Positions 47,841 to 55,621 of a stretch of DNA of 64,000 nt are shown here, piece by piece (the stretch's first letter is position 1; each line of letters opens with the position of its first letter). A model generated the notes under the pieces. The model did not search any database and had not been told where the DNA came from. It was given only the letters and a program-made list of their open reading frames with translations. The stretch comes from CADEEN01 sp963706685. Its GTDB lineage: Bacteria > Pseudomonadota > Gammaproteobacteria > Burkholderiales > Burkholderiaceae_C. The stretch spans positions 124,001 through 188,000 of the forward strand of contig CAVPMY010000002.1 of the NCBI GenBank assembly GCA_963706685.1, in the 5' to 3' direction. The position numbers and the translations under genes are program-made.

Positions 47841-47977
47841 ATGGGTGCGCCCCCGAAACAGTTATGGGGACCTGCCCGCGAGCCCATGATTTGAGGGGTT
47901 GCCAAAGGCAGGTGTCGAGACGAGCCCTGGACTCTGGGCGTCGAGCGTGTGCGCATTTGTGCGATCGTGGACGCCGG

Positions 47978-48451
47978 TTGCCGCAACCACTGACGGCTTC
48001 TCATCGACTGGACGATTTCGAATGCGGCGAGCCGTCGCTCGACGATTGGCTCAAACGCCGGGCCCTGGCCAATCAGTCGAGCGGCGCCAGTCGGACTTTC
48101 GTTGTACTCGACGATGGCGAGCGCGTACGGGGCTACTACGCGTTAGCCGCCGGCGCCGTCTCGCATGAATCTGCGACCAGCAGGGTTCTACGCAACATGC
48201 CGGACCCGGTGCCCGTGATGGTGCTTGGGCGGCTGGCGGTCGATCGGGGCGCACAGGGACAGCAACTCGGCGCAGCACTGCTTCAGGATGCTGTCAAGCG
48301 CGCCGTGGCTGTCTCGAACAACGCCGCCGTGCGGGCGTTGCTGGTGCATGCGCTGCACGAGCGCGCCAGGCTGTTCTACGAGCATTACGGGTTTCAGTCT
48401 TCGCCGACACATCCCTTGACCCTGGTGCTTTGCCTGCCCGCAAGTGCGTGA
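47978..48451 (+). CDS. GNAT acetyltransferase toxin (TacT-like), antitoxin missing
   Basis: About 157 residues from a TTG at 47978; the open frame reaches back to 47864 but that part is not protein-like. The family start LPQPLTASHRLDDFECGEPSLDDWL and KRRALANQSSGASRTFVV match toxins of DUF1778-GNAT modules, which acetylate aminoacyl-tRNA. The acetyl-CoA loop is RGAQGQQLGAALL and the late motif FYEHYGF. The ribbon-helix-helix antitoxin normally directly upstream cannot be found, so the toxin is an orphan or has a weak start. The same region carries IS and other toxin-antitoxin remains. Confidence 0.75.
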   Translation: MPQPLTASHRLDDFECGEPSLDDWLKRRALANQSSGASRTFVVLDDGERVRGYYALAAGAVSHESATSRVLRNMPDPVPVMVLGRLAVDRGAQGQQLGAALLQDAVKRAVAVSNNAAVRALLVHALHERARLFYEHYGFQSSPTHPLTLVLCLPASA

Positions 48452-48522
48452 GCAGGTCGCGCTGTCCAGCGTTCCTTCATGAAGATCGACCGTCGCCAGC
48501 CGGTCGAGAGCGCGAGGCTTGG

Positions 48523-48640
48523 GGTGCCGAAAACGGAACCGTCTGGGAACCTCCTTGCTGGCGGCAGCCGGCAGCTTGACGCCGTCGACGGCGAACATCG
48601 TCTTGCCGATCAGGCCAAGCCGGTCGCAGGTGTCACGGCC
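48523..48640 (-). mobile_element. IS1182-type transposase scrap
   Basis: The minus strand encodes DTCDRLGLIGKTMFAVDGVKLPAAASKE, cited in part, a conserved block of IS1182-group transposases. No frame continues it on either side. The rest of 48,452-48,802 shows no gene; flanking residues hint at further decayed element sequence. Confidence 0.65.
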
Positions 48641-48802
48641 GGACGAATACGCCCTGAAATCCTAGTTCATCGCGTCGATCATCACTACCCAATCGGGCGC
48701 TGGGGCGCATGGATGCTTGATGCGCGTCGGCAAGCACCAGTTGGCTGGCCCAGATCATGGCCCTGATCTGCTCGCCAAATGCCAGCTCGAGACCCATGAT
48801 GT

Positions 48803-49204
48803 CTATCTCGCCAGCAACTGGGCGCCGTTGACCTTGGCAGCACCCTTGTCGAAGGTCCACAGCGGCTGCTCGCCGGCTTGTGTAGCCAACGCGATGTGCA
48901 GGCAGTCCGCGAAGTCAGCCGAGCCCTTGCGAAACAGCTGCAGTGCGACCTCGAGCGCCCGCTCCGATTCGAAGCTGAGCTCGGCCGCAGAGAACAGACT
49001 CGACAGCGTCAGGAGCACGTCGTCTTTCGGGAAGGCGAAGTTGGACCGCAACACCCACTCGAGCTCGAGGACGACTGTCACGGGCACGAACAGCGCCAGT
49101 CCCTCGCCTACGCAGCGGCGGATCAGGCGCTTTGCCGCAGCGAGTTGGACGGCGTCATCCTCGACGACGTAACGGACCAGGACGTTGGTGTCGAGTGCCG
49201 GCAT
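48803..49204 (-). CDS. vapC: VapC-type PIN-domain toxin
   Basis: A 133-residue PIN-domain RNase. Conserved acids are Asp5 (ALDTNVLVRY), a Glu in VVLELEWVL (Glu47 or 49), and Asp in SADFADCLHIAL, with a further Asp in WTFDKGAAK. VapC toxins cleave tRNA or rRNA in Mg-dependent fashion. It follows the antitoxin gene by 4 bases on the same strand. Confidence 0.93.
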   Translation of the reverse strand: MPALDTNVLVRYVVEDDAVQLAAAKRLIRRCVGEGLALFVPVTVVLELEWVLRSNFAFPKDDVLLTLSSLFSAAELSFESERALEVALQLFRKGSADFADCLHIALATQAGEQPLWTFDKGAAKVNGAQLLAR

Positions 49205-49208
49205 GCCT

Positions 49209-49430
49209 TTAGCGCCAGGGGTTCATGTCGTCGACACTGACGCGCTTTCCCTTGGGCGCCTTGAGCATGCCGGCCATGTCGAGGATGGACTTGGTCTTGG
49301 CCCGGACGATGATGGTGCCGTCCGGCATCGCAGACCAGACCAGACGGGTGCCTGGCTTGGCGTGCACCAGAGCCCGGATGTCGGCGGGGACGGTTGTCTG
49401 ACCCTTGGCGGTGATGGTTGATTCAGCCAT
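49209..49430 (-). CDS. vapB: VapB-type AbrB-fold antitoxin
   Basis: A 73-residue antitoxin with an N-terminal swapped-hairpin AbrB domain (STITAKGQTTVPADIRALV) and a C-terminal toxin-binding tail (MAGMLKAPKGKRVSVDDMNPW). ATG 49430 follows AAGGAG. Upstream, TTACAATAAGTATGAAAGTA is conspicuously AT-rich for this genome and probably holds promoter and operator. Directly upstream of vapC, forming one module. Confidence 0.92.
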   Translation of the reverse strand: MAESTITAKGQTTVPADIRALVHAKPGTRLVWSAMPDGTIIVRAKTKSILDMAGMLKAPKGKRVSVDDMNPWR

Positions 49431-49626
49431 GGTGTTCTCCTTACTTTCATACTTATTGTAATGCGCACAGCCGGGTCTTGCCAAGCCATCTGCGTAAAGG
49501 CGGCGACCTCGCTCATGTACGCCGCTGCCCTTCGACGCCGGCGCGGCCCGTTTACCCGGGCGTGAACCTGGATGACCGCCCGCGGGATGTCCACGGGAGC
49601 AGTCCGAGCAGCCATCGGTCCCCGCT

Positions 49627-50268
49627 TTAGTACCCTGCCGCCCTGACCTCGGTCAGCGCGGCGGTCATGAGTTTGCGGCCAGTTTTCAGCCACCTGAACG
49701 GAATGCGCCCTGTAGGTGCCTTGTTTGACTTCACGATCGGATGGGCAAGTTCGCCCTCGCCACGCTTTGTATGCACCGATGACACGTAGGCGTATGTATT
49801 CGGGAATTTCGCCATGAAGGCCTTGTTGCCGATCACACCGCCAAAGTTGCCCAAGTTGCGGGCTCCGATGGTTCCGTCGCGTCGGAACAGGTCGTCGACC
49901 AAGAGATCGTTGAACACGTCGAGCATGCAATCCCATGCGGTCGGATTCGTCTTGAAGTAGCCCTTGCAAGCCACGATCTTCGACTCGGCATGCCGATAGT
50001 TCTTGCCGAAGAACTTCCTCCAGTTCACCTTGGTGTCCACGCCTGTCATTTCGAGCAGCGCCTGTTGTATCCCGCAGACGGTGCTGTCAACTCGCTTCAG
50101 CTTGCCGCTCTCGCGCAACACGACCTTGGCCAAGGGATGGATGTCGCGAATTGGCTTGCGAACCTCCGAGTCCAACAACGCAGCGAGCCACCCCGCCGCC
50201 AGCGCGACATCGGCATCCTTGCTGCGCATCGATGCATTCAACAGACGATCCCGTCTGTGCGTCATCAC
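49627..50268 (-). CDS. Hypothetical protein
   Basis: A 213-residue soluble protein I cannot place. It is alpha-helical at the N-terminus (RLLNASMRSKDADVALAAGWLAALL) and continues with VCGIQQALLEMTGVDTKVNWRKFFG, a lysine-rich YFKTNPTAWDCMLDVFNDLLV, and a basic C-terminus (KTGRKLMTAALTEVRAAGY). The shape resembles helical C-terminal domains of abortive-infection-type proteins, but this is only an impression. GTG 50268 or ATG 50265 may start it. It is divergent from the ribbon-helix-helix gene, whose start codon begins 2 bases away. Confidence 0.5.
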   Translation of the reverse strand: MMTHRRDRLLNASMRSKDADVALAAGWLAALLDSEVRKPIRDIHPLAKVVLRESGKLKRVDSTVCGIQQALLEMTGVDTKVNWRKFFGKNYRHAESKIVACKGYFKTNPTAWDCMLDVFNDLLVDDLFRRDGTIGARNLGNFGGVIGNKAFMAKFPNTYAYVSSVHTKRGEGELAHPIVKSNKAPTGRIPFRWLKTGRKLMTAALTEVRAAGY

Positions 50269-50269
50269 T

Positions 50270-50476
50270 GTGACGATCCGTTTGCCCGACTACAAGCACG
50301 AGCGCCTGAAGACCCTGGCGAAGTCCAACTCCATCAGCATCAACAAGCTGATGGACGAGCTGGCCACGGTGGCGCTTGCCAACTACGACGCCCGCGTGCG
50401 CTTCGAAACGCGCGCGGCGCGCGGCAATCCCAAGCGTGCGCTGGCCCTGCTCGACAAGCTTGATCGGGCGGGCTGA
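50270..50476 (+). CDS. Ribbon-helix-helix (CopG/Arc-type) antitoxin-like protein
   Basis: A 68-residue protein from GTG 50270. It has the ribbon VTIRLPDYKHERLKTLAKSN, then the helix-turn-helix SISINKLMDELATVALAN, and an alpha tail (NPKRALALLDKLDRAG) that would bind a toxin. A neighbouring toxin is not found downstream. It could control the divergent hypothetical gene, since the two starts nearly touch. Confidence 0.8.
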   Translation: MTIRLPDYKHERLKTLAKSNSISINKLMDELATVALANYDARVRFETRAARGNPKRALALLDKLDRAG

Positions 50477-50643
50477 GGCGGCACCGGGCCATGCGTCGTC
50501 GTGAGCAGAGGCAAGCGGTGTCGATCGAGGCCGGAGCCCGAGCATCAGATCAACATCGCGCGACTGCTCCGAGGAGATGCTCGCGGCAGAGCTGTGACGC
50601 AGACGTTGACCTAAACGGTACGATCTCCAGACCCGATCGACCC

Positions 50644-50760
50644 CTATGCATAGAGCAGAGAGTCCTTTGCCTACCGGACGCGGGGCGACGCTGTGCCGTT
50701 CGCCACCACCTGCAAGCCGCGTCTGCCAGGCAAAAAGACTCTCTGCTATAGCACGCATAG
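50644..50760. repeat. 117-bp inverted-repeat element (MITE-like)
   Basis: Both ends read CTATGC inward and then, with a short offset, AGCAGAGAGTC(C/T)TTT and TTGCC; the left arm is 50,644-50,672 and the right about 50,728-50,760. Inside, GACGCGG (about 50,676) pairs with CCGCGTC (about 50,717). The whole could fold into one long hairpin. No open frame crosses it. It may be a miniature transposable element or a structured terminator. The remaining noncoding sequence of 50,477-50,922 shows nothing else I recognise. Confidence 0.6.
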
Positions 50761-50922
50761 ACGTCACGGTCGCGAACATTCACTACGCGCCGCAAGAGCC
50801 CAACATGGCGATGCATCGCCGTTTGAATACAAAAAGAGCGGCCGACGCAACCTCCATCCATCCATCAAGACAGCGTGCTTGTTGGCGCGCGGACTGGCGT
50901 GCGCCATCCGCCCGGTGCCGAG

Positions 50923-51879
50923 CTACCGGCCGCCCTTCGCCAATGCACGCCGCTCGTGCTGCCGGGGATCGAGACTGAACAGCACGAGGCGCGTCGGCCG
51001 CTTCGCGTTGCCGCCGTCGTCGCTGACTATCACGAACAAGCGTTGCGAAAGTTGTGCCAGGCCCTCGTAGTTGTCGCTGGGCTCGAGGCCGGGCAGCGGC
51101 ATTGCGTTGCTGCCGCCGCAAGGCGTGCCGTGGGCGCAAGCTGCCGGGTCCACGCGCCGCGGCACCGGCATAAACGCCTTGCCCTTGCCCTGCCGTTCGA
51201 GCACGAGCAGCGCGCCATCGGGCAAGGCCTCGATCGCCTTCACCGCGCCACGCTCGCCGGCCGGCAGCGACCATTCGCTGCCGTCGGTGGCGTACACCCG
51301 GTGCATGTCGGCCGGCAGTGCCTTCAATGGCAGCTGCGGCGCGGTCACGAAGCCATGCTTCGCATGCACGCTGACCGATTCGAGCCGGTTGCCGCCACGA
51401 TAGGCCTTGGCATCGCGCAACGGCGTCGGCAACGCCACGTCGCCGAGCGCGCGGCCGTCGGGCGCGAAGCGCGTGAGGCTCGGCCCGTTCTCGAGCGCGA
51501 CGACGAGCTGCGTGTCGCCGCGCTTGCCGTTGCCGCCGTCAATCAACGCCAGTCCCTCGGCGTTGAGGCGCGCGCGTGCGTCACTGCCGGTCGGCGTCAG
51601 CCGCACCGCGCGCACCGGCGTGATCTGGCGCAGCCGCGTGCCCTCGAGCACGAGCCGGAAGTGGAACAGCAGGCCCTGGTCGGACACCGCGTAGAGCAGT
51701 TGCTCGTCGGCGTCCCAGGCCAGCCCAGAAAGTTCGGTCGGCACCAGCCCGTCGATCGGCTGCGGCGCGATCACCGCCTGATCGTGAACCTGCAGTTGCG
51801 CGGCGCAGGCGCCGAACGCGGCGACCGCAAGACACGTGGCCGCCATGCGGCGCGGGAGTCGTACGAATGACATCTTCAT
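50923..51879 (-). CDS. Esterase-like protein of the phytase superfamily
   Basis: A 318-residue exported protein (signal MKMSFVRLPRRMAATCLAVAAFGACA|AQ). The body matches the esterase-like activity of phytase domain: TELSGLAWDADEQLLYAVSDQGLLFHFRL, LNAEGLALI, NRLESVSVHAKHGFV, SDNYEGLAQLSQRLFVIVSDDGGN (cited in part). This beta-propeller family is common in proteobacteria; phosphoester cleavage is assumed but rarely shown. Its start follows the porin stop (51,882-51,884) almost directly, so the two are translationally linked. It is the last gene of the phosphate-related run. Confidence 0.85.
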   Translation of the reverse strand: MKMSFVRLPRRMAATCLAVAAFGACAAQLQVHDQAVIAPQPIDGLVPTELSGLAWDADEQLLYAVSDQGLLFHFRLVLEGTRLRQITPVRAVRLTPTGSDARARLNAEGLALIDGGNGKRGDTQLVVALENGPSLTRFAPDGRALGDVALPTPLRDAKAYRGGNRLESVSVHAKHGFVTAPQLPLKALPADMHRVYATDGSEWSLPAGERGAVKAIEALPDGALLVLERQGKGKAFMPVPRRVDPAACAHGTPCGGSNAMPLPGLEPSDNYEGLAQLSQRLFVIVSDDGGNAKRPTRLVLFSLDPRQHERRALAKGGR

Positions 51880-51881
51880 GA

Positions 51882-53069
51882 TCAGTACACCATCTGCAGA
51901 CGCAGGCTCAGTGCATCGCCCACGTCGTCGTCGACATCGTTGACGATGCCGTCGGTGCGCGCGTGCACCACGTTGGCCGCGAGCCGCAGCCAGTCTCGGG
52001 CGTACCAGTTGACGCCGAACACGCGCACCTGCGCGCGCCCGCGATCTCGCCCGCCATCGAGCAAGCCGGGCTGGCCGCGCACGTCGAGCCAGTCATGACG
52101 CGCGAACAGCTCCCACGCGCCGAGCCGCCGGTTGGCCGCCTCGATGCGCCCGAACTTCGCGCCGTCGATCTCGTACGGCCGCGATTCGCCGGTCAACGTC
52201 CACGCCAGTTGCACGTAGTGGCCACGCGCGCGGCGCGCCGGCGCGCCGCCCGACAAGCGGCGCTGCAGCGCCTCGGCCTGCACCGACCAGGGCCCGGCCG
52301 CGGCCGCGAACTCGAGGCCGACCAGGCGGTGCCGCGCATAGCGCGCGCTGCCGTCGAGATCGCGCGCCAAGGTCACGCGGTTGCCGCGGTCGTGCTCGCT
52401 GACGCCGCGCACGCCGAGCCGCGAGCGCAGTTGGCCGTCGTCGTCGTCGAGCTTCTCCGACGCCAGCGACAGCCCAAGGTGGACGATGCGCTGCGCGCCA
52501 GCGATCGGCGTGAACGCGGCGCGCGCGACGATGCCGCGCGACTGCTCCCCGTCGAACGCGCCGGCGCTGCCGTACCAGCGCTGCGCGGCGTGGTCGAACT
52601 GCAGACCGAGGCCCTTGCCGATGTCGGCGATGTCGGCGCTCAGGTCCCAGATCGCCGAGCGCTCGATGGCGGTGGTCCAGTTCGAACTGATCGCCTGCTC
52701 GAAACCGAAGTCGGGATCGAAGCGGCCGATGCGCAGCGTGCCGACCGGCAGCCCGCCCCAGCCGAGCGCAGCGGTTTTCAGGAAGGTTCTGCCTCCCGGT
52801 TCGAAGTCGACATCGACTGCATAGCGCAGCCGCCACGGCAGCCGCCCCGATGCACCCAGACGCGCGCGCCGCGAATAGGTGGCGCTGCGGCGCGTGCCGT
52901 CTTCGCTGTAGATGCCGTCGAACGCATCGTGCTGCAGATGCAGCCGGCCGTCGAGCTTCAGGCTCGGCACGCTCGGGCCGTCGGTGGGCCGCTTCTGCTC
53001 GGCCGAGGCCGGCATCGCGGCGAGCAGCACGCCGGCGAGCAGCGTCGAGGCGAGGCGGCGCTCGCGCAT
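51882..53069 (-). CDS. Phosphate-selective porin O/P family outer-membrane protein
   Basis: A 395-residue outer-membrane beta-barrel with a signal peptide (LASTLLAGVLLAAMPASA|EQ). Repeated amphipathic strands are evident (LRYAVDVDFEPGGRTFLKTAALGW; FDPDFGFEQAISSNWTTAIERS; HYVQLAWTLTGE) and the chain ends LSLRLQMVY with an aromatic C-terminal residue, as porins do. The element RIGRFDPDFGFEQ is typical of OprO/P proteins, which pass phosphate and pyrophosphate. ATG 53069 is chosen for the signal peptide, with AAGGA upstream. Its place between the VTC and phytase-like genes supports polyanion transport. Confidence 0.85.
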   Translation of the reverse strand: MRERRLASTLLAGVLLAAMPASAEQKRPTDGPSVPSLKLDGRLHLQHDAFDGIYSEDGTRRSATYSRRARLGASGRLPWRLRYAVDVDFEPGGRTFLKTAALGWGGLPVGTLRIGRFDPDFGFEQAISSNWTTAIERSAIWDLSADIADIGKGLGLQFDHAAQRWYGSAGAFDGEQSRGIVARAAFTPIAGAQRIVHLGLSLASEKLDDDDGQLRSRLGVRGVSEHDRGNRVTLARDLDGSARYARHRLVGLEFAAAAGPWSVQAEALQRRLSGGAPARRARGHYVQLAWTLTGESRPYEIDGAKFGRIEAANRRLGAWELFARHDWLDVRGQPGLLDGGRDRGRAQVRVFGVNWYARDWLRLAANVVHARTDGIVNDVDDDVGDALSLRLQMVY

Positions 53070-53103
53070 GCCGCGATCCTTGGCCACAGGCGGCAGCACG
53101 CGG

Positions 53104-53907
53104 CTACGCAACGAGCGCACCCGGCCGCGCATGCAGCTTGCGCAGCGCCGGCAGGAACTTGTTGTGGCGGCCGACTTCTTCCAGCGCTGCCATGCCGATG
53201 CAGTACTTCGAGCAGCCCTTCGTCGGGTGCTGGTGCAGCGCGCGCAGCACCTTGTCGGCAATGCCGTTGCCGTTGGCCGACTTGGTCTCGACGATGAATA
53301 GCTCGTCACCGGTGGCGTGCGTGCGCTCGCTGCCCGAGAAGACGATGTTGCAGTCGATCGTCATGCGCTCGCCGCCCTGCCTGGCCACCAGCGTGATGCG
53401 GCGGTAGCTCATCTCGATCGTCGGTTCGAGGTCGAGCGTGAACTCGCGGCCGTACAGCGCCTCGTAGGAATCCTGCACGTGCGCCAGCGCGCCGCGATCG
53501 AGCGTGCCGTACTTGGCGATGTCGTAGCCCAGGCGCTTCTTGATCGTTGCGCCGCGCTTGTCCTTGAGCTTGACCTCGACGAAGCAAAGCTGCGCGTCGG
53601 TGTACTTGCGCACCCGCACCTTCATGCGTTGGCGGCGGCCCTGGTGATGATCGAAGTAGCTGCTGCGCCGCGCGTCGTCGAAGTAGCAGGTCTCGTAGGT
53701 GAACTCGCGCCTGCCGTCGATCTCGAGGATGTCGAAGTGTTCGGCCAGGCCGGGCACGGCGCGCCGCAACGCAGCACGGCCGACGACGTACTTCTGGTCC
53801 AGCCGCTCGAGCATGGCCGCGGTGGCGTTGAGCTGCTCGAGCGAGATCGGCTCGAAGCGGTCGAGCAACCAGCGCTGGGTCGATTCAGGATTTGCGGTAG
53901 TAGACAT
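53104..53907 (-). CDS. VTC-domain (polyphosphate polymerase-like) protein
   Basis: A 267-residue protein with a VTC tunnel domain. It has the basic and acidic ladder expected of the family: LDQKYVVGRAAL, ETCYFDD, RRQRMKVRVRKY, CFVEVKLKDKRG and MSYRRITLVA; the EVKLK Glu/Lys pair coordinates metal and phosphate. In eukaryotes VTC4 makes polyphosphate from ATP; in bacteria the function is inferred. There is no signal peptide, so it is cytoplasmic. It overlaps the DUF4956 gene by 23 bases, a pairing seen in many bacteria. Confidence 0.9.
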   Translation of the reverse strand: MSTTANPESTQRWLLDRFEPISLEQLNATAAMLERLDQKYVVGRAALRRAVPGLAEHFDILEIDGRREFTYETCYFDDARRSSYFDHHQGRRQRMKVRVRKYTDAQLCFVEVKLKDKRGATIKKRLGYDIAKYGTLDRGALAHVQDSYEALYGREFTLDLEPTIEMSYRRITLVARQGGERMTIDCNIVFSGSERTHATGDELFIVETKSANGNGIADKVLRALHQHPTKGCSKYCIGMAALEEVGRHNKFLPALRKLHARPGALVA

Positions 53908-54469
53908 TGATCCTCGCCATGTCGGTGATGTAGTCGAGCGCGACGATCTGGTAGGACATCACGTCCACGCCCAGGCGCTTGCTGAGTTGGGCGCGCATCG
54001 CGACCGGATCGGACAGCGCGTGCGCATCGATCTTGTCGAGGCTGAGCTTGATGCCGTCGGCGGCGCGCAGCACGCGCGGGTGGTCGAGCACCCAGGCGCC
54101 GAGCAGCACCAGCGTGGTGACTGCGGCGGTGAACGGCAGGCTCGTGCCTTTGACCGCGCAAATGACGGCGATCACCACGCTGCCGAAGAAGTAGGTGATC
54201 TCGATCTTCGAGATCTGCTCGGAGCGTAACGTGAACAGCGCCAGGATCGCGAACAAGCCGAAGCCCGCGGCCAGGCTGAACTCGACCGCCGACAACACGG
54301 TCAGCACGGCGAAGACGAAAACGTTGAACAGCGCCGCCGCGGTCACCAGCTCCTTGTCGCGGTAACGCCGGTAGTACAGGCCGAACACCAGCAGCACCAT
54401 CGCCACGATGTCGATGCCGAAACGCGCCAGCAGTATGCCGACCGGGTCGTGAGTGAAGAACGCGAGCAT
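53885..54469 (-). CDS. DUF4956 inner-membrane protein
   Basis: A 194-residue membrane protein with four hydrophobic helices (IVAMVLLVFGLYY; FVFAVLTVLSAVEFSLAAGF; ITYFFGSVVIAVICAV; AAVTTLVLLGAWVL) and a C-terminal cytoplasmic domain (SKRLGVDVMSYQIVALDYITDMARINVYY). The segment ALFTLRSEQISKIEITYF is the family signature. Members sit beside VTC-domain proteins and probably form a membrane complex with them, perhaps to export or anchor polyphosphate. Overlaps the VTC start by 23 bases. Confidence 0.88.
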   Translation of the reverse strand: MLAFFTHDPVGILLARFGIDIVAMVLLVFGLYYRRYRDKELVTAAALFNVFVFAVLTVLSAVEFSLAAGFGLFAILALFTLRSEQISKIEITYFFGSVVIAVICAVKGTSLPFTAAVTTLVLLGAWVLDHPRVLRAADGIKLSLDKIDAHALSDPVAMRAQLSKRLGVDVMSYQIVALDYITDMARINVYYRKS

Positions 54470-54489
54470 GGCGGTGCCGTCCCGGGGCG

Positions 54490-54690
54490 CTAGATGGTTT
54501 GCCCGATCTCGGGCCGCAGCCGGTCCACCGACAGCCGTCGCACGAACAACGGCAGATAGGTGGTGATCTTCACGTCGCCGAATCCGGCGGCGACTTCCTG
54601 TGCCACTTCGGCGACGCGCGGACGCGCCACCTGTTCGGCCAGGTCGTGCCAGATCTGGTCGACGACTTCTTGCGAGATTTCACAAGGCAT
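54490..54690 (-). CDS. Small helical protein of unknown function
   Basis: A 66-residue protein. ATG 54690 follows AAGGAG at 7 bases, giving strong support. The sequence is mostly alpha-helical (EVVDQIWHDLAEQVARPRVAEVAQEVAAGF) followed by ITTYLPLFVRRLSVDRLR, a pattern like the three-helix-bundle dimerisation domains of some bacteria. It has no membrane segment. It lies 20 bases before DUF4956 in the same direction. Confidence 0.65.
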   Translation of the reverse strand: MPCEISQEVVDQIWHDLAEQVARPRVAEVAQEVAAGFGDVKITTYLPLFVRRLSVDRLRPEIGQTI

Positions 54691-55603
54691 CAGCGGCTCC
54701 TTCGATGCCGGCTCGGCCGGCGTTGGGTGCAGAGAGGACGGCGCTTTGCGCCGCGATGCGTAACAGAGCGCTGTCACGAGACGGAAATACAGGCGTCACA
54801 CAACATGCCGCGTTTTCGGCTGACGTTGCGCAAGCGCCTTCGGCCGGCAACGGACGCACGACGAGGTCGAGCAGCTCAGCCATCGACCGCGGCTTGTGCA
54901 GGAACGCGCTTGGGCCATGGCGGCGCTCCGCGGCTTCGCTGTCGGGCGAGCCGTAGGCGGTGAGCACGATGCAGGCGGTGCCGCGATGGCGCTCGGCGAT
55001 CAGGGGAACGTCTCCAGGCCCTCGGTGTCGCCGGACGGCGTCAGGCACGGATCGGTGATGACGATCGCATAGTGCGCATCGGCCAGCCGTACCGAGCGCG
55101 ATGAACTCTGCGAAGTACGAGGCGATCTCGTCGGCCACCTTCTCCTCGCGCTCGCTGCCAACCAGCCGTTCGTAGGTCGAGTGGTAGTTGCGGAAGTCGA
55201 CGTCGTCCTCGTCGACCCATGCACGGAACTCGGGGCTGCTGGTGGCCAGAGAGTTCAACACCGCCAGCCCGATGCCGTTGACCTTGACTTCCATCTCGTA
55301 GGTCGCCGTAGTGAGCGGCGCTTCGACATCGGCGAAGCGATCGACGTTGTTCTCGACGATCCGCAGGCCGCGATGGATCAGCAGCATCGACAACATGCCG
55401 AGCACGACGACCAAACCCAGCCCGGCGACGACCTTGCGGCCGACGGCCGCGAGCGGTGCACGCGCTCGCGCCGCGCGACCCAGCGGCCGGGCGCCGTCAC
55501 GACCCGGAGCGTGCCGACAGCAGTGCGCAAGGCCGAGGCGCGACGGCGAGCCCCGCTCAACGCAACCATGCGCTGCGCATGCGGTTCTCATATCAGAGGA
55601 CAA
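54680..55603 (-). pseudogene. Decayed hybrid sensor/response-regulator gene
   Basis: Fragments of one protein in two frames. The N-terminal piece has a membrane helix (VVAGLGLVVVLGMLSMLLIHRGL) and a four-helix sensor (VENNVDRFADVEAPLTTATYEMEVKV...). The next piece, in another frame from about 55,095, is part of a receiver domain (HYAIVITDPCLTPSGDTEG) with its phospho-acceptor Asp; the third, back in the first frame from about 55,005, is ACIVLTAYGSPDSEAAERR and ends with a receiver helix. The kinase domains between sensor and receiver are missing, so this is a deletion plus frameshifts, not only a sequencing fault. Confidence 0.7.
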
Positions 55604-55621
55604 ACGTCGCGACGATGAGCA

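Noticed and set aside
15278..48640. A functional composite transposon made by the two IS1182 relics
   Set aside because: Both copies are small internal fragments without terminal repeats, so they cannot be shown to have moved the segment.
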